Positions 1 through 9,111 of a DNA stretch of 64,000 nt are shown here, one piece after another. The notes below the pieces were generated by a model. That model made no database searches. It had not been told where the DNA came from and worked only from the letters and a program-made list of their open reading frames with translations. Made by a program: the position numbers and the translations under genes. The number at the start of each line of letters is the position of its first letter. The stretch's first letter is position 1. The stretch is from Vanessa cardui (Eukaryota; Arthropoda; Insecta; Lepidoptera; Nymphalidae): NCBI RefSeq assembly GCF_905220365.1, contig NC_061154.1, positions 310,001 through 374,000 of the forward strand, in the 5' to 3' direction.

Positions 1-3000
1 GTCGCAATAAGAGCACAAAAGTATAATTACCTCAAGAATTTCAAAACATATCGTTTTTACACACACTGTATGTTGTTACTTGAAAGAAAAGAATCTAGAA
101 TGGTGATTCTATCAAGAATATTTAAGTATGCGGCATAATGAAACCATACGTGATGCTTTAGCTGAAACGGACGAAGTATGATGCAAATAATGATAATTAT
201 AATACTTTACTTAATTTTATATAAGTACGTTGTTATATGTATTAATATATTTTTATTGATACAAATATTATTTTGTTTAAAACCTATGATGGAACAGTAC
301 GGGGTGTTAAAGCGGACGAAGTAGATTCGTACCAGAAGAAATACTTTATTTTATTTTATATACGTTGATTGATCTCATTATTTTAAATGTTTGATATGAA
401 TAAACATATTTTAAATTATATATGTGACTATTTCATTTAAAAACCTTTTAAAATGCTTATTTATTTACAGTTATAGTTTCTTGAATATAGTAATTTTAAT
501 AGACATTTTTATCGTAAACGCCAAAATCACTATCGATTATGACAGCAAAAATAATGTAAACGCCATAAATGGCATAAATACTTATAATTTTTGTTTTATT
601 TTCAATTATATATTTAAATGTTTAAAAAATATTAAAGTATGCGAAATTTTTATTTCCTAGCACGCTTCTGTATAAAAATATTTAAAAAAAATCGTCTCCT
701 GTAAAATTTGGTTTTTGTCGGTTGCGCTAAAATGGCGGTAAAGGCTCGATATGTTATGTCCTGTTTTGTTCTGTTAGCTGTCATATAAATATAAACATAC
801 GTTTACGTTAGGTACCAAAATATGTAGTCGTAGTCTAAGTATGTGTGTATGGCTAGTGGCAGTACTATAGTAACAGTATAGTGTATATAACTAATGTAGT
901 AACGTAAAGATAGATAAACACTTTTACTATTTAAAAAATGATTATTAATTTACTAGTTGCTTATCTAACAATACAAGTTCCAAATGCAATAAAAAATTAC
1001 AACTTGGATTTTCACTTAAAAGTAAAATATGTAGAAATTACTTCTAAATCTCTCTTTTAACAAAATATAAATCGTAAGAATTTTATACTTAATATACGTT
1101 TTATACACATTTTGTATGTAAAATATAAACTAGGACGTAAAACAGAGAAAGGCACTGGCAACTTCGTTTTGCAGTTATCAATGAACCATAAAGACAAAAT
1201 TGAATATAAAGAAATTTGAATTCCATGACTTATGGGTCGACAGACGACTCATCTCCAGGGGTTATCGCGGCCTACACGGACACGCTGCCTGATAAATTGG
1301 CCATTTGTTTTTTAGCGTCAAGTCACCTTGGCGTATCATTTACTAGTTTGTCTTTAAATTGTCGGTGGGATCATCTGTGATTACGATTTTTAATGAAACA
1401 TAGAGATTTACAATTGTGGCTAAACATTACTTTATAAAATAATACGGTTTAACGTTAAGAAACAAATGCATCGAGAAATTAATAAAGATATATTTTAAAT
1501 AAGTTTTTAAGATAATAAATAGTATTACAAATACAAGCGATTTTAAGAACAGATCTTCCTAAATACATTCAATAGCTGGGATTATTGTAAATCGTTAAAA
1601 TATTATATATAAGCTACATATTTAATAATTGAATTAGCTAAAATATAGATTTTTTCATATATAAGGCCTTAAGACATAAATAAATTCCACTAAGTGTTTT
1701 CATACCGAGACAGCTCAGATTCACGTTACAGTATATTCATTTTCAAGAATTCAAATGAACTACTAAACACAAGCGTTCTGTAAAGTAGCACGTCCGTCCG
1801 TCAATCGTGAATCCCGTGCTTAGGAAAACTCGATTGAAAGATATCCGAGCACAAGTATATTGAACCTCGCTTTAGGCACATTATAGAACTAAAAATAATA
1901 ATATTGTAATTCTAATCAGTCTTACATTTAGGCACCTCAAATCACAACAGCAATAGTACAAGAAATATTATTTGTATATGAGTATAGCACAAAATCATGC
2001 GCAGTAATCCCTCGACTTACGTAATTTCTCTACCTTAACTCATGAAAAATCCATCCACTTCAAACATGTATTAAGCACTCATTTACATAGGAACTTGCGT
2101 CATTACTTTATATCTTTAAAAATTACTTCGTAAATATAAACTCGTTCTATTTCGCCGCCCCTCCCTGTTACGCAAGTCCGGGTATTACTGTACAAAACGT
2201 AATATATATTTTACTTTTAATAAAATAACAAATAGAGTAGTAGGCAATATTCTGTGATGTCTACAATCATGGATCACATTTTCGAACACAGTTTCTATTA
2301 TTAAGTACTCACAAATAACTCTTGTTGTTAGTACACAAAACATTTTCTTAAACAATGAATCTGTTAATTCTGCTGAAACAATTAGTCTTACAACATATTC
2401 TGAAAGATTAATTGCTAACATGTGCTTTAAACATCCACATTGATGGATAAAACATTGAGTGGGACCTTGAAATTTAGAACAAATGCAAGTCGAAAAATAG
2501 TAGACATGTGTGTAAATAAGAGCCGTTGTTTGCTTGGTTTTAAAGCATGTCTGCAATGTAAGTATAATTATTGTAATTTAAATTTTTGGCATTATCTGCA
2601 AAACAATTTGTTTTATAGTATATATATAAATAAAATCTAAATGCATAATAAGAACATGTCAATCAACATAATAATCTTGAAAGAATGTGTGGAGTAGCTA
2701 CAAATAATAATCAAAACTGAGTGTATAGAACTAGCATCAAGTCTAGACGTCATAATGAACAGAGATATCAAAGACCAAAGTTCCAGATGCAATTCAATGT
2801 CATTCAAAGAACTTTCCTTGACCGATGGACAAGGCAGTCAATTGTCAAGCTTTATTGAGAGCAACAATAAATTTTAATGTCAGCACACATTCATGTCCAG
2901 ATGACGTCAGTTGGGGCAGATTATGCAATCAGAACATTCAATCACATGTATAATGTGTCTAGCACGAACCAGCCATCAAGATCATTCTTTACCTTACTAA

Positions 3001-3431
3001 GCCTTCACATTTCATAATGCTAACACTTAATAATTCTTATTTATTCCTACATATAACCATGTTGTTGGAACTGTGAAGTAATATGTTTATCAAAAGTAGC
3101 TATTACACAGTAAAGATATCACTGGATAAAAATTATATTATTATATAAAAAGTAGAAAAGTAAATGTATATGAGATCAAAAGTGATTACAGTTGCAAGAT
3201 AGCAGACCCAGTTGTAGCATTTATTATATTCGAGCAAGATGACAATAGAACTAAGCTCTACAGCTATAGCTAGTGTTATAGATATATCATAAATAATATG
3301 AGTTTTAAGTATATTGTAACTACACACTATTATATGCATCCAAAAATCACTGGAATGTCTTAATAAATCATAAGTTTTATGCAATTTTTCTGAAATCTGA
3401 ATAAACAGATCATTTGAGTGATATTTACAGA
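1..3431. other. AT-rich non-coding DNA downstream of heparanase
   Basis: No reading frame in this stretch resembles a known protein and no convincing exon borders are visible. The short frames (for example 424-660 and 2440-2640) are rich in codons expected from random AT-rich DNA. The last part, about 3220-3431, probably contains the heparanase 3' UTR: a minus-strand AATAAA lies at 3220-3225, about 200 bp past the stop codon. The rest is unassigned. Confidence 0.5.
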
Positions 3432-4976
3432 TTACTTACAGTTCTTTAAAGAAGTGTTTTTAATTACCCAAAATCCAATGGAATATGGTGGCATAGACAC
3501 ATGATTTCCAGATCTTATATGATGTGGTTGCATTTCTGGAACAGATGACTCGTAATAAAGAGGCCAGCCATTCAAGAGTATTGTCTTAGTTCTTCTGTTA
3601 TTGGAAGGAGCGCTTATAATATACTCATCAATGTTCAAGTCATCACTGTGAAAGGCAGTTCCATTAAGGAGGAATCTTGCTTTCTCCATTTGTAAGTTGA
3701 TGGCATAAATGGTTACAGCTGTTGTATCATTTGTGTATTTTCTATTTGTGCAATGGGCATATATCCTTTGGAAGCGGGAACATTTGCAGCTTACTTTTAA
3801 AACTTTGTTTCCAACCAGCCTTTTATACAAGACACTGACCCACCAATCAGGTAATGGTTCCAGCTTATCGTCAATCAGACTATAATTGCCTCCAATGAAA
3901 CTTTGCCTTATCACAGTTGTTATATTATACTTTGCTGACAAACCCAACTTGTCTACCCAGAGAGGGGTACCTGCATAAGAGTTTGACAAACCAGGTGCTC
4001 CGCCCCCATAGGAACTACTTGTCTCAGTTAGCCACATTGGTATGTTGTGATATTTTTTGGTGTGATTTTGCATAATTTTAATTTGGTCACTCAGTAGATC
4101 TAAGGTGTCTGGGTTCCAAAAGTCTTCCAAAGTGGCAGTTCTACTATTTAAGTAATACTGATGCCAGGATCTAACATTTATATAATGAGAACCATTGCCC
4201 AGGAACTCTACCATGTATCTGAGGCAATTAGGTTGATGTTCCTGTGGTCTAGTTGTATCAGGACCTACCAACAATGACTTTTTGTAACCATGATGGTTTA
4301 GTAACTTTCTAAGCTTTTTGTAATCGTGAGCCAAGGTCTGGGGACTGATGGACAAGTTAAAGACATGGTGGAATGAATTGGGTTCATTGCCAAGCTGCCA
4401 ATCCACATCAAAATTTTTATGTTTTGAGTATTCTAAAATTTCTATGGCGTTTTGACTCTTCCATTCATGATCATCACGTAATAACAAATTTAAACTAAAA
4501 AGTAATTTTGTTTTCGTTTTTATACAGAATTCATTTATTTCTGTCCACTTCTGGCCGCTCATGATAAAAAATGGCAAAAATTTGTGCTTACAAAGGTTCT
4601 GGATTGCAGTGCAAGTCGTTTCGGTAGCAGCACTCACAGGGCAATGGTTACACGACGCTGACGGAATGTCTTCAGAACTAAATATTAAACGGTCGGACAT
4701 GGTACCACCAAGCCGGAGTCTTGCGGGAGCCAGAGCTGCAGCTAGCTGCCTGAGTCTTGCGTTAGTGAAATTAACTTTGTCGTAGTCCTCTATTTCAGAC
4801 GTATCAATACCAAAACTTAAAAAGTCATCGGGAATAATAGGGTGAAATTTTTGGTGCTCGTCGATGGTAATGTAACATTTTTCTCCGATGTTATATTTAA
4901 CAAACAACCCTAGTAGGGCTATATTGCAGCAGAAAATTATGGCACATGTCGCTACTAACCGTTTGTTAGATATCAT
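3432..4976 (-). CDS. Heparanase (GH79 endo-beta-glucuronidase), intronless
   Basis: Endo-beta-D-glucuronidase that cuts heparan sulfate chains, acting in lysosomes or outside the cell. The 514-residue frame is close to the 543 residues of human heparanase. Residues 8-27 form a hydrophobic signal peptide or anchor. The acid/base motif WQLGNEPNSF places the proton donor at Glu198. The motif WLTETSSSYGGGAP places the nucleophile at Glu318; the spacing is nearly that of the human enzyme (Glu225 and Glu343). The block LDKLGLSA-like/RQSFIGGNY/LPDWWVSVLYKRLVG is also conserved. Many N-X-S/T sites suggest a glycosylated protein. The segment around residues 100-125 is short and cysteine-containing, so the long linker that is excised from human proheparanase seems absent. 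The frame has no introns, unlike the vertebrate gene. The first ATG is used because it directly precedes the hydrophobic segment. The last codons overlap a perfect GTAAGT donor, so the extreme C-terminus is less certain. Confidence 0.93.
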   Translation of the reverse strand: MISNKRLVATCAIIFCCNIALLGLFVKYNIGEKCYITIDEHQKFHPIIPDDFLSFGIDTSEIEDYDKVNFTNARLRQLAAALAPARLRLGGTMSDRLIFSSEDIPSASCNHCPVSAATETTCTAIQNLCKHKFLPFFIMSGQKWTEINEFCIKTKTKLLFSLNLLLRDDHEWKSQNAIEILEYSKHKNFDVDWQLGNEPNSFHHVFNLSISPQTLAHDYKKLRKLLNHHGYKKSLLVGPDTTRPQEHQPNCLRYMVEFLGNGSHYINVRSWHQYYLNSRTATLEDFWNPDTLDLLSDQIKIMQNHTKKYHNIPMWLTETSSSYGGGAPGLSNSYAGTPLWVDKLGLSAKYNITTVIRQSFIGGNYSLIDDKLEPLPDWWVSVLYKRLVGNKVLKVSCKCSRFQRIYAHCTNRKYTNDTTAVTIYAINLQMEKARFLLNGTAFHSDDLNIDEYIISAPSNNRRTKTILLNGWPLYYESSVPEMQPHHIRSGNHVSMPPYSIGFWVIKNTSLKNCK

Positions 4977-6440
4977 TTTATATTAGACATAAGCCTGTGT
5001 TTACGAGGGCACTTTCGGTAAAAACAATATATTGATAAAAAAATATTTGAAACGTTATTGTAATTATGGATGGCGAGTACCTAAGGAACTAGCAGTAACA
5101 CTACCATTTACGTTGATTTAAAATATGAAACTAAACAGTGAACACAGCTTGGAACAGCAAAATAACGCTTTTGCTAGTTGGTGAAATTGTCAAACTGTCA
5201 GCCTTGACTCTACTCGTAATAGTCGGCAGACTATATAAATTAAAAAAGATATAGATAATACAATACAATATGTTATTTGCATTTCCCCTGTTAAAATTAG
5301 AGTTGCATCCATCGGGATATTTTGCCGTTATCTTTATTGTAGTGATGATAAAACTTTTTTAAAGATTTGTCCTTACAAAAAATGACAAAGATTATAATAC
5401 TTCAGAGACTAGACCATAACCATAATATGAACATGGTAACTTGTCCGTTTCTTACCAGCAATAAAAAATATGCAGTCATATATACTTATAATTATTATAA
5501 TCTTTAACTTAAAGTTACTAATTAATTTTAAACATAGGATTAAAAAAAATTTATTTTTTGTGTGTATAAAGTTATTGAATTTTATTTTAAAGCCCTTGAA
5601 TTACTATAAAAGGTATAATGAAATAAATTAGTTTCCAAATTATCAATACAGATGGCGTTACTCATATTATCTAAAACTTTCTACCACTTCAAGTCTGGAT
5701 TCTGGAACCATAAATTAAGAAACTGCGTGAAAGTTTTATTTTTAATTTGCTTATAACTTAGGTTATTCCTTATATCTTATAAATACTAATCTTCTTTCAT
5801 TGAATTCAATAAATTGAAAGGTGATATTTTGACTTTTCGCTTGTTTATTTAAAATTAATGTTTTTAGCTTAAAAATTATATCGTAGGAACTCGCCTTAAA
5901 CAGAACAACATAGCTTATCAAGGAGAAAATTGTTTTGCTTGTATCCCCTTTAAACACGATATACATAACATATATTATACAATGGACATAAAAGGCGAAG
6001 TTTCCCAAGAGTGATGGTTTTCAACATTCGATCTATATCGCAGGAGATTTCGGCAGGGATAACTGTAATGATAATTTATATAATTGTATTTTTTAGTAAA
6101 TCCTTAACAAAATATAGTAAGACTAGTGAGGTTTTTTTTTAACGGTGATTTACTAACGGATATCCAGTAACCCTCCGGTTAAATTATCCTAGTTACTTAG
6201 ACACAGGCCTTCAAGGTATCAAAATTATAGTTTTTTATTTGAAAATATTATTAAGGATAGGTAACCTAAGTAATTTGGTATTTTTTATAAATAAGTCAGT
6301 CTTACTTACAAAATATACGTATCTTACCGTGATCCATCCAGAAATATGTGGTTTAATTCCCAAAGATATAAAAGAACGATGGCTTAGCATAAATAAGTGT
6401 ATATCAGATAAGATAAGATTAACGGTATAGTGCATTATAT
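4977..6440. other. Intergenic region upstream of heparanase
   Basis: This AT-rich stretch should hold the heparanase promoter, because that gene reads leftward from 4976. I see no certain TATA box or initiator. Short frames at 5763-6008 and 6235-6435 overlap in both directions and show no family resemblance. No left mariner inverted repeat was found here. Confidence 0.4.
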
Positions 6441-6625
6441 GAATGCCGGTTGTGTTTCAGCAGATAGAATAAAAACGAAGAAAAATAAACCAATGTGGAT
6501 GCGTTCTATATATGTAGTTCCCGATCAATTTTGTGAAGTTTTTTTTTGAAAAAGATAAACTAACAACTACATAACATTTCCCTTCAAAGTTAATAATCTT
6601 ATATCCAATTGAGTCTGACAGTTTT

Positions 6626-7636
6626 ATGGCATTTGTGAAATATGAAAAAGGCAAAAATGCAACTCAAGTCGCGAAAAAAATTTGTGATGTTTATGGACCT
6701 AATGCAGTATCTGTGAGAGTAGCGCGAGTTTGGTTTAAGCGTTTTCAAGCCAGAAATTTTGATATCAAAGATGCATCTCGCTCTGGTCGCCCTGTTACGG
6801 ATAAAATTGATGCCATTTTTGAAAAAGTGGAGCAAGATCGGCATATTAGCAGTTACGATGTAGCTGAAGAACTGGCAATTGACCACAAAACGGTTTTGAC
6901 CCATTTGAATAAAGCTGGGTACACAAAAAAGCTCGATATATGGGTGCCTCATGAACTCACTGAAAGAAACCTAATGAACCGTGTACTCATTTGTGATTCT
7001 TTATTACGACGTAATGAAACCGAACCATTTTTGAAGAAGCTGATAACGGGTGATGAAAAGTGGATCACATACGACAAGAACGTGCGAAAATCGTGGTTAA
7101 AGGCCGGTCAAGCTTCACAGACTGTGGCTAAACCCGGATTAACTCGCAACAAGGTAATGCTGTGTGTATGGTGGGATTGGAAGGGCATCATTCATTATGA
7201 GCTGTTACCGCCCGGCAGGACCATCGATTCAGAACTGTATTGCGAACAATTGATGAGATTGAAGCAAGAAATTGAGAGAAAGCGGCCAAAATTGATCAAC
7301 AGAAGGGGTGTGGTTTTTCACCATGACAATGCTAGACCTCACACATCTTTAGCCACTCAACAAAAATTACGAGAGTTTGGCTGGGAGGTATTAATGCATC
7401 CGCCGTATAGTCCTTACCTTGCACCTTCAGATTTTCATCTGTTTCGGTCTCTGCAGAATTCTTTAGGCAGTGTCAGGTTAACATCACGAGAGGACTGCCA
7501 AAACCACTTGTCGCTTTTCCTTTTTCGATCAGAAGCCCCAAAATTTTTACAGCAATGGGATCATGTCACTACCAACAAGATGGCAAAAAGTTATGGAACA
7601 AAATGGCACCTACATACTTTAGTCAAATGTAAATAA
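6626..7636 (+). pseudogene. Mariner transposase, frameshifted (DD34D)
   Basis: Cut-and-paste transposase that binds the element's terminal repeats through an N-terminal double helix-turn-helix (about residues 5-100) and cuts DNA with a DD34D core. The linker motif WVPHEL is at 107-112. Catalytic aspartates are at 143 (TGDEKW), 234 (HHDNARPH) and 269 (APSD), with exactly 34 residues between the second and third. The usual YSPDLAPSD reads YSPYLAPSD here, a Tyr for Asp change at 264. After about residue 298 the frame is wrong: from 7521 the +1 frame gives the family C-terminus, including GIMSLPTRWQKV, and stops at 7620-7622. An extra base near 7515-7521 therefore breaks the gene. The N-terminus is also short by roughly ten residues, and a stop lies in frame upstream at 6572-6574. 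The resemblance is closest to Apis mellifera mariner as I recall it. Confidence 0.93.
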
Positions 7637-7668
7637 ACTATAAAAAAAAACTTTTTGAATTTTCATAT

Positions 7669-7698
7669 AAAATAAGAAGAAACTTTTTCCCCAACCTA
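7669..7698 (-). repeat. Right terminal inverted repeat of the mariner
   Basis: Read on the minus strand from 7698, the sequence begins TAGGTTGGGGAAAAAGTTTC, the classic start of many insect mariner ends. It lies about 75 bp past the expected transposase stop at 7620-7622, as in intact elements. The inner boundary is approximate, because no left copy was available for comparison. Confidence 0.75.
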
Positions 7699-8114
7699 TT
7701 ATATTATCTCGCTTTTATAGATATAGACTATTTTCAACAGATTTCAAAAAGGAGGAGGTTATCAATTCGTCTGTATTTATTTTTACGTCAAAAACTTTTT
7801 GAGAAATGTAAAAATAAATTAGAAGTTTAGAAATATTACTAGATATTCTATAAAATAGACAGGGCGTGTAGTATGGCCCACACAAGGAACAATAGATATT
7901 TTGACGATTATTTTTATAATAGTAATATAATGAAACGTTTGGGATTTGATTAAATAAAAATGCTTTACCTAGTAAGTATATTTTATTTGAACAAGTGAGG
8001 AACAGTAAACTAAACTTTTCCTGCTATTTGCAATAATTATGCTCAGGTTTCTACTGCACAGCTCGTGTCCTCGCAGACACTTACAACATAATCAATTGTC
8101 ATTTATCATTAGTT
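7699..8114. other. Intergenic gap after the mariner
   Basis: AT-rich DNA. I see no gene, no tRNA and no clear repeat boundary beyond the mariner end. Confidence 0.4.
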
Positions 8115-8300
8115 TTGACTTATGAAACAAAAAATAAAATCGAGACAGTTAAAGTGTATAAAATACATCCTACAGACGTCGTCTTCCTTTCCAGAAATAA
8201 ACCCACAAAACCAGTGCCCAGTAAACTGAGAATCTTGAGAAGGAAAACGCGACGCACAATATTATTTGCAGACGCAAAACAAATGATCAAATCGATGTAA
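8115..8300 (+). CDS. Possible small basic ORF or terminal exon, unidentified
   Basis: This 61-codon frame encodes a strongly basic peptide, with a run including RILRRKTRR near residues 39-47, and ends in FADAKQMIKSM. A good splice acceptor (pyrimidine tract then CCAG) sits inside it at 8193-8194, so the true coding part could be a terminal exon beginning at 8195. The stop codon is followed directly by AATAAA-like sequence. No family was recognised and no upstream exon was found. It lies tail-to-tail with the FKBP14 gene. Chance remains a real possibility. Confidence 0.2.
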   Translation: MTYETKNKIETVKVYKIHPTDVVFLSRNKPTKPVPSKLRILRRKTRRTILFADAKQMIKSM

Positions 8301-8928
8301 ATAAATAAGTAATTACAAAAATAAGACATAAAAAACCGACGTATAAAATATATCATTTCAATATAATGTAAAGAAAACAGTTTATATAATAATATAAAAT
8401 AAGATTCGCCCAAATGTTTTTGTTTATATAAAATTTTATTACATATTTTGTACCTATCTTAATGTTACAACAAATTCATCGAGCCATCAACAACTTAAGT
8501 ATACTAAGTACATTAAACTCAACAGAAAAGTAACTCGTGCACAACAACGGACACTACGAAGCGATGTTGGGAGCCGTGACTGTAAACACATTCAGACAGA
8601 TCTTGTGCTCGAAGTTAACAGGAGGAGTAACTATGGTATGCTTTGTATGAGAATAAGAACACTAGGATCACTCGTAAGTCTTAAAGGCCGTCTCCACGTT
8701 GAGTGTATCATGACCGTACTCAGCCACTGGCAACCCGTGAGGGTAACTTGGTTTATAATTGACTTGAGTATTGCTAAGTCAAAAATTCATAAAAGACGAA
8801 TTAAAGTAATATAATGTGTAAACAATGAGTCGAATTAATAGTACAATTTGAGCCCTAGAGCAGGAGCCGAGTACGTCCATGCTCTAATAAATTTGTGCTT
8901 AGGAGCGGTTTGTTATAAATAAATTAAT

Positions 8929-9111
8929 TTAGAGCTCGTCGTGTTTCGGTCCTGAGAACTCTTCGTGGCTGATGAAGCCGTTCTTGTCCTTATCCTCGTG
9001 CTGGAAGATCTCCTCGACGAGTTTGTCGTGACTCTCCAGCATCTGTTTGATGTCTTCGCTCATCTCCGCGCCGTCGGCGGGGACCATTTGCTTCTTGAGA
9101 TAGTCACTCAC
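8929..9111 (-). CDS. Fkbp14: FKBP14 exon 4: C-terminal EF-hand and HDEL
   Basis: The acceptor reads TTGTGCAG and the exon starts VSDYLKKQM in phase 0. The 60 codons encode the last EF-hand, whose loop DKDKNGFISHEE has acidic or oxygen ligands at positions 1, 3, 5, 9 and 12. It ends in KHDEL before a TAA stop at 8929-8931. HDEL/KDEL-type endings are bound by the KDEL receptor, which returns escaped proteins to the ER. Confidence 0.93.
   Translation of the reverse strand: MSDYLKKQMVPADGAEMSEDIKQMLESHDKLVEEIFQHEDKDKNGFISHEEFSGPKHDEL

Larger units (their letters stand above)
6626..7698 (+). mobile_element. Decayed mariner element, mellifera-type
   Basis: This is a Tc1/mariner-superfamily DNA transposon remnant. 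Its right end is visible: after the transposase, the sequence ending CCCCAACCTA near 7698 is the inverse of the TAGGTTGGGG start common to this group of mariners. The matching left inverted repeat was not found upstream of 6626, so the 5' end appears lost or too diverged to recognise. The interior encodes a recognisable but broken transposase. With one end missing and the protein disrupted, the copy should be immobile. Confidence 0.85.

Noticed and set aside
730..790. Short ORF resembling a signal peptide (MAVKARYVMSC...)
   Set aside because: Only 18 codons, with no donor site to link it to another exon.
6599..6952. 117-codon minus-strand frame
   Set aside because: It is antisense to the mariner transposase.
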